Part shown: piece after piece, positions 9,218 to 16,850 of the stretch
Position numbering within the stretch: the stretch's first letter is position 1
How the letters are laid out: each line of letters starts with the position of its first letter
Assembly: GCA_025355105.1 (NCBI GenBank)
Contig: JANYAE010000006.1
Location: 19,357 to 83,356 of the forward strand
Direction of reading: 5' to 3'
Source: Pseudomonadota bacterium
GTDB lineage: Bacteria > Pseudomonadota > Gammaproteobacteria > Steroidobacterales > Steroidobacteraceae
Length of the DNA stretch: 64,000 nucleotides
Made by a program: the position numbers and the translations under genes
Notes under the pieces: generated by a model
Databases searched by the model: none
Told to the model about the DNA's origin: nothing
What the model saw: the letters and a program-made list of their open reading frames with translations, nothing else

Positions 9218-9610
9218 TCAGCGGTAGGCGGCGTAGCTCTTTTCCTCGACGATCGCCGAGCCGAGCGCGACGTTGATGCGCTTCTTGACCGCGGCGCGCT
9301 CGTCGTTTTCGACGTAGACCGAACGCGCGAGCGCGATGAACTCGGCGTCGAAGGCCTGCGCCCGCTCCTTGTCGCGGATCCGGTCCTCGATGTCCCACAG
9401 CCGCTCGTTGACGGCCTGCAGTGCCGCCTCGTCGCGTGCGACGTCGTGGTGGGCGTAGGCGGAGTCGCCCCAGGTGCGCTCGAGCACATCGAGTTCGCGG
9501 CGCACATTGGCGAGCTTGGCCGGGTCGGTCATGCGCGCGACCTTGATCCGCAGGATGGTGATCTTGTCGAGCACTTCGCCGGGCGAGACGGGGACGTGGA
9601 TCTCGGACAT
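9218..9610 (-). CDS. DUF6165 family protein
   Basis: A 130-residue soluble, charged, mostly helical protein that begins MSEIHVPVSPGEVLDKITIL and continues with DPAKLANVRRELDVLE, which I recognise as the DUF6165 family, often found near LPS or glycan genes. Its biochemical role is not known. The ATG at 9610 has GGAG eight bases upstream and lies 11 bp after the stop of the M28 peptidase gene, so it is the last gene of the minus-strand operon GT9-FkbM-M28-DUF6165. The frame stays open far upstream, but that extension lies inside the peptidase gene and is not real. Confidence 0.8.
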   Translation of the reverse strand: MSEIHVPVSPGEVLDKITILRIKVARMTDPAKLANVRRELDVLERTWGDSAYAHHDVARDEAALQAVNERLWDIEDRIRDKERAQAFDAEFIALARSVYVENDERAAVKKRINVALGSAIVEEKSYAAYR

Positions 9611-9621
9611 GGCGTTCTCCT

Positions 9622-11913
9622 TCAGCGCAGCGCCGCGGTGGCCGCGTCGAGCGCGCGCCGGTAGGCGTCGAGCGCCGCGGCCGTCATCGTGACCGAATCG
9701 CCGACCTCGCTCCAGTGGCGTTCCTCGACCGCCTCGCGGACCGCGGGTAGCGTCTTGGCACCATAGCCGGTATACAGGCCCGGCGCATAGACCATGTGCC
9801 GGTACCACGGCCGGCCCGGCAAACCGGGCTCGCCGAGCAGCGCCCGCTCGGCACCGGCGAGCAGGCCGTTGGCCGCGGCGGCACGCGCCGGCGTCAGGCG
9901 CGCCGGATCGGCGAGCGCCGCGGCATAGGCCGCGTCGAAGGCGCGGGCGCTCGTGCCGAGCGCCGTCGCGGCGTTCCTGAGCGGCGCGAAGTTCAGGTAC
10001 GGCACGTCGGCGTCGCGTGCCGGCGGACCGACCGGATCGGTCACGTTCACCGCCAGCTCGTAGATCTTCTCGTCGAGCAGCCGATGGTTGTCCTGGGCCT
10101 CCTCGCGGATCCGGTCGGCGTAGCGCTCGATCTCCTCGACATAGCGTGCGACGGTCGCCGAGAAGTCCTGCGCGCGCAGCGGCACGAGGTCGGCGTCGGC
10201 GAGCCGCAGCATCACGTGACCGGCGACCTTGGCGAGCGTCACGCCGTAGCGCAGGTCCGGGTCCTCGACCTTGATGTAGTGGTCGAAGGAGTCGTACAGC
10301 GAGTGGTAGACGCCACCGGGCTCGCTGCCACCGAAGCCGAGGTGCAGCGAGGGGATGCCGGCGTGCTGCAGGAAAGGCGTGAAGTCCGAGCCCGAGCCGA
10401 GCGGCTCGAGCGGCAGGTCGCCGCCGTCGAGCAGGCCCTTGGCGACGCGGCGCTCCTCGGGGGTGTGCGCGGCGCCGCGGCTCGCGCCGACGATCGCCGC
10501 GGCGCGGGCCCGCGCCAGGACGCTCGCCGCCTGCAGCGGATCCAGCACGCCCGCCGCGACCTCGTTCAGCAGCCTTTGCAGCGTATGACTGCCGCCCGCG
10601 CCGAGGAAACCGCGCGTGTTCGAGTCGGAATTGACGTAGGCGACCGCCTTGCCGGCGAGCTCCGCGGCGTGCGTTTCGACCCACTCGGTCGATCCCAGCA
10701 GCCCGGCCTCCTCGCCATCCCAGCTCGCGTAGACCAGCGTGCGCTTCGGACGCCAGCCGCTGGCGGCGAGCGCGCCGATCGCTTTCATCTCCGCCATCAG
10801 CGCGACGTTGCCCGACAGCGGGTCGTCGGCGCCGAACACCCAGCCGTCGTGGTGGTTGCCGCGCAGCACCCACTGGTCCGGGTAGGCGCTGCCGGCGAGC
10901 TTGGCGACGACGTCGTAGATCTCGCGCTGTGCCCAGTCGGAGCTGATCGCGAGATGGGCGCGGGCCGGGCCTGGCCCGATGTGGTACGTGAACGGCAGGC
11001 CGCCGCGCCACGCCGCCGGCGCGCGCGGACCGCCGAGCGCCTCGAGGAACGGTCGCGCATCGCGGTAGGAGATCGGCAGCACCGGGATCTTGAGCAGCGA
11101 CTGGGCGGCCGAGCGATCGATGCGCGGCGCGTCCTTGGTGGCGCCGATCCCCGGTGTCAGCGGATCGCCGGAGTAAATCGGCATGTCGGCGACCGAGCCG
11201 CGCTGCAGCCCCGCCGCCGGGCGGCCGGCGCCAGCCGGGTAGGTGTCGGCCGCGCCGTAGCCATCGTCACGCGGGTCGCTGTAGATGATGCAGCCGATCG
11301 CGCCGTGCTCGTAGGCGAGCTTCGGCTTCAGGCCACGCCAGCCGCCGCCGTAGCGGGCGATCACGATTCGTCCCTTGACCGAGACGTTGCGACGCGCGAG
11401 CTCCTTGTAGTCGTCCGGCATGCCGAAGTTGACGTAGACGAGCTCGCCGGTGACGTCGCCGTCCGCGCCATAGACGTTGTACGGTGGCAGCACGCCCTTG
11501 GTGCGCGACGAGCTGCGGTCGCCCGCGATCGGCGGCTCGACGAGCGCTGCGGTGAAGCGGTGCGGGCCGACGAGCTCCAGCGCGACGTGCGTCGGCGTCG
11601 GGTAGAGCACGTAAAAGGTCTCGATCTGCGCCTGCCAGCCCCAGGCGCGGAAACGCTCGAGCATGAACTCGGCGTTGGCCTTGTCGTGCGGCGAACCGAC
11701 CTGGTTCGGCTCGGCCGACATCCGCTCCAGCCAGGCGCGCATCTCGCGCGCGTCGAGCTGCTCGTCGAAGCGCGCCTCGAGCGCGAGCTCGGCGCGCGCG
11801 TTGCCGGCCTCGAAGCCGATCATCGGCGGCGCGGCCTCGCCGGCGACGAGCGCCGCCGCCGGCAGCAACGTGGCGATCAGCAGGGTCGTGAGGCGGGGGA
11901 GGCCGATGGGCAT
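9622..11913 (-). CDS. M28 family metallopeptidase, glutamate carboxypeptidase II-like
   Basis: Exported zinc peptidase of 763 residues with a Sec-type signal (hydrophobic residues 8-24). Domain order matches the GCPII/transferrin-receptor-like group: a protease-associated domain (about 130-260), the M28 catalytic core, and a C-terminal dimerisation domain. Zinc-ligand and catalytic regions are visible: GNHHDGWVFGADDPLSGN near 352-370, WDGEEAGLLGS near 396, YVNSD near 425 and the YHSLYDSF region near 534. Such enzymes cleave C-terminal amino acids from small peptides. It lies between an FkbM methyltransferase and a DUF6165 gene, an unexpected place for a peptidase; substrate unknown. Confidence 0.9.
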   Translation of the reverse strand: MPIGLPRLTTLLIATLLPAAALVAGEAAPPMIGFEAGNARAELALEARFDEQLDAREMRAWLERMSAEPNQVGSPHDKANAEFMLERFRAWGWQAQIETFYVLYPTPTHVALELVGPHRFTAALVEPPIAGDRSSSRTKGVLPPYNVYGADGDVTGELVYVNFGMPDDYKELARRNVSVKGRIVIARYGGGWRGLKPKLAYEHGAIGCIIYSDPRDDGYGAADTYPAGAGRPAAGLQRGSVADMPIYSGDPLTPGIGATKDAPRIDRSAAQSLLKIPVLPISYRDARPFLEALGGPRAPAAWRGGLPFTYHIGPGPARAHLAISSDWAQREIYDVVAKLAGSAYPDQWVLRGNHHDGWVFGADDPLSGNVALMAEMKAIGALAASGWRPKRTLVYASWDGEEAGLLGSTEWVETHAAELAGKAVAYVNSDSNTRGFLGAGGSHTLQRLLNEVAAGVLDPLQAASVLARARAAAIVGASRGAAHTPEERRVAKGLLDGGDLPLEPLGSGSDFTPFLQHAGIPSLHLGFGGSEPGGVYHSLYDSFDHYIKVEDPDLRYGVTLAKVAGHVMLRLADADLVPLRAQDFSATVARYVEEIERYADRIREEAQDNHRLLDEKIYELAVNVTDPVGPPARDADVPYLNFAPLRNAATALGTSARAFDAAYAAALADPARLTPARAAAANGLLAGAERALLGEPGLPGRPWYRHMVYAPGLYTGYGAKTLPAVREAVEERHWSEVGDSVTMTAAALDAYRRALDAATAALR

Positions 11914-11919
11914 GGTGGT

Positions 11920-12738
11920 CTACTCGAAGCTGAGCGGAAGGTCCGGATGGCGTGGCTTGCACGGGCGGTCGAGCCCGACGAGCGGATAGCGCTCGGTGGA
12001 CGGCGCCGGCTCGCCGTCGCACAGGGCCTTGTTGACGAGCGTGATTTCAAGCGTCAGCGGAACGCTGGTGCCCGGCACGCAACCGTCGTTGTTGTTGCCG
12101 TGCACGTGGGCGACATGGAAATGGCGCAGCAGCTCGGTCATCTCCGCCTCGAACTCCGGCCAGCGCCGGTCCAGCTCGTGAAACTCGATCACCAGTCCCG
12201 CGACCCGCGACCACAGCGTGCGGGACGCGGCGAGCACGGCGTACTCTGAGCCCTCGATGTCCATCTTCACGAGCACCCAGCGCGCAGGGTCGGCGCCGCG
12301 GACCCGCGTCAGCAGCTCCTCGAGCGTCGCCAGCCCGGGACCCGGATGGGCGGCGACCATCAGCTTGAGGAAGGTGTGGCGGGCGAAGAAGCGACGAAAC
12401 GCGGCCGGCTTGCCGAGACCGCGCGCGATCTCGAGCGCGCGCAGCAAGCGCAGCTGCAGCAGCACGCGGCCCAGGTTCTTGAGCACGCGCGCGCGGATGA
12501 TCTCGGGACCGGTCGTGCCGTCGACGCAGGTGACCTCGAGTGCCGGTGCGACCGCGAGCAGCGCTTCCTCGAACGACCAGTCGGCCTCGACGCCGAGCGA
12601 CAGGAGCGCCGCGCTCGAGGTCGCGAGGCGCCGCGGCAGCACGTAGCCGCCATCAGTGTCACGGCCGAGTCGCACCCGGTCGGGGAACTGCCGCGGGCGA
12701 AAGGCACGCAGGGACGGTTTTCCGGTGCTGGTGTTCAT
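11920..12738 (-). CDS. FkbM family methyltransferase
   Basis: A 272-residue SAM-dependent methyltransferase. The family core VKMDIEGSEYAVL is at residues 157-169, followed by IEFHELD (184-190) and the C-terminal HGNNND segment (near 215). The first 40 residues include GRDTDGGYVLP, which is shared by a subgroup found in surface-polysaccharide loci. The gene stops 6 bp before the M28 peptidase start and begins 39 bp after a GT9 gene on the same strand, so an O-methylation of a sugar on a surface glycan is the likely job. The acceptor cannot be deduced. Confidence 0.82.
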   Translation of the reverse strand: MNTSTGKPSLRAFRPRQFPDRVRLGRDTDGGYVLPRRLATSSAALLSLGVEADWSFEEALLAVAPALEVTCVDGTTGPEIIRARVLKNLGRVLLQLRLLRALEIARGLGKPAAFRRFFARHTFLKLMVAAHPGPGLATLEELLTRVRGADPARWVLVKMDIEGSEYAVLAASRTLWSRVAGLVIEFHELDRRWPEFEAEMTELLRHFHVAHVHGNNNDGCVPGTSVPLTLEITLVNKALCDGEPAPSTERYPLVGLDRPCKPRHPDLPLSFE

Positions 12739-12777
12739 CGCGGCGCCGGCAGACTAGCAGAAAGGCCTGCCGGCCGG

Positions 12778-13851
12778 CTAACGGCGCCGCAGCGGCTGCC
12801 GCATCAGCGCATCGAGCTTCTCGATGACGTCGCGCGGCGTGATCAGGTCCATCACGCCCGGCAGTTCGATCTTCTTCGTCCACGGCAGCTCGGCGGGCTC
12901 CTTGCCGAGGAGCTGGCGCGCGGCCTCGGTGTAGCGGTCCACGCAGCTCGAGCGGCTGAGGTAGGGCCCGCAGCGCGCGACCCGGGTCGCGGCGTACAGG
13001 CCTATGACCGGCAGGCCCACCGCCGTCGCCATGTGCGCCGGGCCCGAATCCGGGGTCACGAGCACGTCCGCTCGCGCCAGCAGGGCGAGCAGTTCCGGCA
13101 GCGTGTCCTTGCCGACCTGGTCGATGACCGGGAGCCGCGCGGCGTGCACGATCGCGTCGGCCATCGCCCGCTCGCTGGCGGCGGGCCCGCCGCAGAGGAT
13201 GACGCGCATGCCGTGCGCCGCCACGGCGTGGTCGGCCACCGCCGCATAGTGCTCGGCACGCCAGTTCCGAAGCGGATGACTCGAGCAGGGGCTGATGACG
13301 AGCGTCGGGCGCGCACCTGGCGCGAGGCGCTCGGCGTAGGCGCGCGCCGCGTCGGGTAGCGGCAGTTCCCAGCGCAGCTGCCGGTCGTGCACGCCGAGCG
13401 CCTCGGCGAATCCGAACAAGCCGTCGAGCACGTGCTGGTTGCCGGTGGCGTGGATGCGGTCGGTGGTGAACAGCCACTGCAGCTCCTGGGCCCGTGGCCG
13501 GTCGAAGCCGAGCTTGACGTCAGCGCGGACCAGCGACGAGATCAGACTCGCGCGAAACGCGAGCTGCATGTGCAGCAGCACGTCGAAGCGGCGCCCGGCG
13601 AGCGCGCGCCGCAGCCGGAGGAATTCGCCGAGGCCGCCGCGCTTGTCGTAGCTGATAAACTCGACGTTTGGCACCAGCGAGAGCAGCTTGTGCTCCAGCT
13701 TGCCGATGATCCAAGTGAACTGCGTGCGCGGCCACGCCGCCTCGAGCGTGCGCAGCACGGCGAGCGTGTGGCAGGCGTCGCCGATCGCCGAGAGCCTGAG
13801 GATGCAGACGCTGGCGGGCGGCGATGTGTGGAACTGTGCGAGGGAAGACAT
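12778..13851 (-). CDS. Glycosyltransferase family 9 (LPS heptosyltransferase-like)
   Basis: A 357-residue GT9 enzyme. The N-terminus reads ILRLSAIGDACHTLAVLRTL, the classic RLSxxGD acceptor motif of heptosyltransferases I/II, and the C-terminal donor site is TPDSGPAHMATAVGLPVIG (about 266-285). A central ISPCSSHPLRNW segment also matches the family. The ATG at 13851 was chosen because the family N-terminus begins shortly after; its CAT on the plus strand overlaps the kdkA ATG by two bases. It heads the minus-strand operon GT9-FkbM-M28-DUF6165. Likely role is adding a heptose (or related sugar) to the Kdo-lipid A core. Confidence 0.88.
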   Translation of the reverse strand: MSSLAQFHTSPPASVCILRLSAIGDACHTLAVLRTLEAAWPRTQFTWIIGKLEHKLLSLVPNVEFISYDKRGGLGEFLRLRRALAGRRFDVLLHMQLAFRASLISSLVRADVKLGFDRPRAQELQWLFTTDRIHATGNQHVLDGLFGFAEALGVHDRQLRWELPLPDAARAYAERLAPGARPTLVISPCSSHPLRNWRAEHYAAVADHAVAAHGMRVILCGGPAASERAMADAIVHAARLPVIDQVGKDTLPELLALLARADVLVTPDSGPAHMATAVGLPVIGLYAATRVARCGPYLSRSSCVDRYTEAARQLLGKEPAELPWTKKIELPGVMDLITPRDVIEKLDALMRQPLRRR

Positions 13852-14584
13852 GCGGCTTGAACGCGTCGCGACCGAGACCGGCGCGATCCTATACGACCCC
13901 TCGCGCCTCGACCATCCGACGGCGGCCGAGTTCGACGCGGCGGCACTGGCGGCGGCCGGCCGCGTCACCGCCACCGCCACCGGCCGCGGCAGCGCCTGGT
14001 TCCTCGCCGCGAGCGGTTCCGCAGCCGGGGCGACGGTGCTGCGACACTATCGCCGCGGCGGCTGGATCGCGCGCCTGGTCGCCGACCGCTACCTGTGGCG
14101 CGGCGAGGAAGCCACCCGCGCCTTCCGCGAGCTGCGCCTGCTGGCTGCGATCGAGGCGCTCGGCCTGCCGGCGGCGCGACCGGTCGCGGCGCGCTACGCG
14201 CGCAGCGGCGCAGGCTATCGCGCCGATCTGCTGACGCTGGCGATCCCGGCGGCGCAACCGCTGGCCGCGCGGCTCGGCGACGGACTCGCGCCGGCCGTGT
14301 GGCGGCGCATCGGCGCGACGATCCGCGATTTTCACGACGCCGGCATCCGGCATGCCGACCTGAATGCCCGCAACGTGCTGCTCGACGCCGCCGACCGCGT
14401 GCACCTGATCGACTTCGACCGTGGCGCGCTGGCCGCGCCGGGCGCCTGGCGCGAGCGCAACCTGCGGCGCCTGCGCCGCTCGCTGCTCAAGCTCGCCGGC
14501 ACCGCGCCCGCGGGCGCCGATCCGGCCGGCTGGAGCGAGCTCCTCGCCGGCTACCGGATGCCGCGCAGCGCGCCGCCGCGGTAG
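13850..14584 (+). CDS. kdkA: 3-deoxy-D-manno-octulosonic acid (Kdo) kinase
   Basis: KdkA phosphorylates the single Kdo residue of lipid A-Kdo at O-4 in bacteria with a monofunctional WaaA. The 244-residue protein has the kinase catalytic loop HADLNARNVLL at 168-178 and the metal-binding LIDFDRG at 186-192, both characteristic of KdkA. ATG 13850 is preceded by AGGGAAG. The frame extends upstream to 13688, but that would read through the start region of the divergent GT9 gene. The 3' end overlaps the convergent LpxL-type gene by 34 bp (14551-14584). With waaA close by, the core is probably Kdo-4-phosphate based. Confidence 0.92.
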   Translation: MRLERVATETGAILYDPSRLDHPTAAEFDAAALAAAGRVTATATGRGSAWFLAASGSAAGATVLRHYRRGGWIARLVADRYLWRGEEATRAFRELRLLAAIEALGLPAARPVAARYARSGAGYRADLLTLAIPAAQPLAARLGDGLAPAVWRRIGATIRDFHDAGIRHADLNARNVLLDAADRVHLIDFDRGALAAPGAWRERNLRRLRRSLLKLAGTAPAGADPAGWSELLAGYRMPRSAPPR

Positions 14585-15534
14585 GGATCCGGCTCGCCTT
14601 CCCTGGGGCGGAAGCGCTTGTAGCTCCACAGGTACTGCTCGGGGGCCTTGGCGACGGCGGCCTCGATCAGCGCGTGGTAGCGCGCGACGTCGCGCGCGCC
14701 GTCGCCGCTCGGGAAGTCCTCGAGCGGCGCGCCGATGCTCATCAGGTAGCCGCTGCCGTCGGCGAGCCGCAGCGGGAAGAACGGCAGCACCGCGCAGCGC
14801 GTCGCGCGCGCGATGAAGGTCGTGCCGGGATTGCACAGCGCCGGCACGCCGAACAGCGGCACCACGACCGAGCCCGCGCCGTCGAAGCGCTGGTCGGGCG
14901 CGTACAGGGCGATGCCGCCGCGCTTCATGACCTTGAGCAGCTCGACGAACTTGTCGTTCGGGATCAGCCGGCCGCTGCGCGTCAGCCGGCCGCGCAGCGC
15001 GAGCTGGTTCATGAGCTCGTTACCGGAGCGCTTGTACATGATGTCGTACTGGTGCCCGGTGCGCGGCAGCACCGCGGCGGCGATCTCGTTGGTCGTGAAG
15101 TGGGCGCCGACCAGCAGCACGCCGCGGCCGGCGGCGAGCGCGGCCTCGAGGTGCTCGCGTCCTTCAAGGCGCGTCAGGCGCTCGAGGCGGCCGCGGCGGT
15201 CGAACCAGACCAGCCCGATCTCGAACAGCGAGAACACCAGCGAGCGGAAGTGCGCATGGCCGATGGCGCGGCGCGCGCGCTCGGTGAGCGCCGGGTAGGC
15301 GAGGCGCAGGTTGACGAGCGTGGTGCGCCGGTCGCGGCGCGCCGCGTACCAGGCGACCGTGCCGAGCGCCCCGGCGAGCGCGCCCTGCACCTTCCAGGGC
15401 AGCCGGTCGAGCAGCCGCAGGATGCCAAAGCCGATCCACGTCGGCCACCAGCGTGGCGCCCAGAAACCGCGCAGGGGCAGCAGCGGCACGCCGCAGGTGG
15501 CGTCGTCGGGCGGCGGGATCGCAGGACTGCTCAT
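14551..15534 (-). CDS. lpxL: Lipid A biosynthesis lauroyl/myristoyl acyltransferase (LpxL/HtrB family)
   Basis: Inner-membrane acyl-ACP-dependent acyltransferase that adds a secondary fatty acid to Kdo-lipid A. The 327-residue protein has a hydrophobic N-terminal segment (about 31-64) and the catalytic H-x4-E motif at His145-Glu150 in GAHFTTNE. The tail motif PEQYLWSYKRFRPREGE matches the family signature. The ATG at 15534 is chosen because the family sequence starts about 20 residues later; the open frame continues upstream into waaA antisense sequence. It is divergent from waaA with only 41 bp between them and overlaps kdkA at the 3' end. Whether it is LpxL or LpxM cannot be told; the symbol is provisional. 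Confidence 0.88.
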   Translation of the reverse strand: MSSPAIPPPDDATCGVPLLPLRGFWAPRWWPTWIGFGILRLLDRLPWKVQGALAGALGTVAWYAARRDRRTTLVNLRLAYPALTERARRAIGHAHFRSLVFSLFEIGLVWFDRRGRLERLTRLEGREHLEAALAAGRGVLLVGAHFTTNEIAAAVLPRTGHQYDIMYKRSGNELMNQLALRGRLTRSGRLIPNDKFVELLKVMKRGGIALYAPDQRFDGAGSVVVPLFGVPALCNPGTTFIARATRCAVLPFFPLRLADGSGYLMSIGAPLEDFPSGDGARDVARYHALIEAAVAKAPEQYLWSYKRFRPREGEPDPYRGGALRGIR

Positions 15535-15540
15535 GGGCGG

Positions 15541-15546
15541 TATGAT
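15541..15546 (+). promoter_or_regulatory. Candidate -10 box (TATGAT) for waaA
   Basis: TATGAT lies in the 41-bp gap between the divergent lpxL and waaA starts, about 30 bp before the waaA TTG. No clear -35 match. The waaA promoter must lie here or inside the lpxL coding region. Confidence 0.3.
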
Positions 15547-15575
15547 CTCTAGATCGCGACCTGGCGGGCTGGCGC

Positions 15576-16850
15576 TTGCGACTACTTTACATCTGCCTCG
15601 GGTACGGCCTCGCACCCTTCCTGCTCGCCGCATCGCTGTGGCGGGGCCTCCGCGACCGCAGCTACTGGCAGGCGCTGCCGGAGCGCTTCGGCTTCGGCGC
15701 GGCGGTCGCCGCCGGCGGGCTGTGGGTGCACGCGGTGTCGGTCGGCGAGGTGCAGGCTGCGGCGAGCCTCGTGCAGGCGCTGCGCAGGCGCTATCCGGAA
15801 TTGCCGCTGACGCTGACGACGTCGACCCCGACCGGGCGCGGCAGGGCGACCCGCCTGTTCGGCGACGAGGTCGGCGTCCGCTACCTGCCGTATGACCTGC
15901 CCGGGCCGGTCCGGCGCTTCCTCGACCGGGTCCGACCGCGCGTCGCCATCGTGCTCGAGACCGAACTCTGGCCGAACCTGTTCCGGGCCTGCGAGCGCCG
16001 CGGCGTACCACTGGTGCTGGCGAGCGCGCGCGTCTCCGAGCGCTCGGTGCGGCGCTACCGCCGGCTCGGTGGGCTGGTGCGCGAGACGCTCGCCGGCAGG
16101 GTCATCGTCGCGGCGCAGAGCACGGCCGACGCCGAGCGCTTCGCGAGCCTCGGCGCCGATGCGGCGCGCGTCCACGTGACCGGCAACCTCAAGTTCGATT
16201 TCGAGCTGCCGCCCGAGACCGAGGCGCGTGGTCGTGAGTTGCGCGTGGCGCTCGGCGCCGCGCGGCCGGTGTGGGTGGCGGGCAGTACGCACGAGGGCGA
16301 AGAGGAGCAGGTCCTCGACGCGCACCAGCGGCTGCTGCCGAGCCACCCGGACGCGCTGCTCGTGCTGGTGCCGCGCCACCCGCCGCGCTTCGAGTCGGTC
16401 GCTGCGCTGCTGCGCCGGCGCGGGGTGGCGTTCGTGACGCGCTCCAGCGGCGCCGCGGTGACGACCGCGACCCGGGTGCTGCTCGTCGACGCACTCGGCG
16501 AGCTCGTGAACTTCTACGCCGCTGCGGACGTCGCCTTCGTCGGCGGCAGCCTGGTGCCGGTCGGGGGCCACAACCTGCTCGAGCCGGCGGCGCTCGCCAG
16601 GCCGGTCGTGACCGGGCCGCATACCGCAAGCGCCGCGCCGGTCGCGCGCCTGCTGATCGAAGCCGGGGCCGCCGAGGTGGTCGCTGACGGCGCCGCGCTC
16701 GCGGCGGCGGTCGGGCGGCTGCTCGGCGATCGCGAGGCGGCGCTCGCCGCCGGTCGCGCCGGGCTCGCCGCAGTGCGCGACAACCGGGGGACGCTCGCGC
16801 GCTTTCTCGCGCTGCTCGAGTCGCTGCTCGGCGCGCGCGCCGCTACTTGA
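15576..16850 (+). CDS. waaA: 3-deoxy-D-manno-octulosonic-acid (Kdo) transferase
   Basis: WaaA (KdtA) transfers Kdo from CMP-Kdo to lipid IVA at the inner membrane. The 424 residues match the family. An N-terminal membrane anchor (YICLGYGLAPFLLAASLW) is followed by WVHAVSVGEVQAA (from residue 50), with the catalytic Glu in SVGE, then TTSTPTGR, LETELWPNL and the C-terminal GGSLVPVGGHNLLEPAA segment (about 322-339), all diagnostic. The start TTG at 15576 gives the usual N-terminus; the ribosome site is weak. The stop overlaps the end of the convergent tolC by 8 bp. The presence of kdkA suggests it adds a single Kdo. Confidence 0.95.
   Translation: MRLLYICLGYGLAPFLLAASLWRGLRDRSYWQALPERFGFGAAVAAGGLWVHAVSVGEVQAAASLVQALRRRYPELPLTLTTSTPTGRGRATRLFGDEVGVRYLPYDLPGPVRRFLDRVRPRVAIVLETELWPNLFRACERRGVPLVLASARVSERSVRRYRRLGGLVRETLAGRVIVAAQSTADAERFASLGADAARVHVTGNLKFDFELPPETEARGRELRVALGAARPVWVAGSTHEGEEEQVLDAHQRLLPSHPDALLVLVPRHPPRFESVAALLRRRGVAFVTRSSGAAVTTATRVLLVDALGELVNFYAAADVAFVGGSLVPVGGHNLLEPAALARPVVTGPHTASAAPVARLLIEAGAAEVVADGAALAAAVGRLLGDREAALAAGRAGLAAVRDNRGTLARFLALLESLLGARAAT

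Noticed and set aside
9218..11011. Long reading frame that would fuse 460 residues to the DUF6165 protein
   Set aside because: The upstream part is the M28 gene read in another frame; DUF6165 has its own ATG and ribosome site at 9610.
9796..12249. 817-codon open frame on the plus strand opposite the M28 peptidase and FkbM genes
   Set aside because: Crosses two real genes and their junction; low-complexity Arg/Ala/Val/Gly sequence without motifs.
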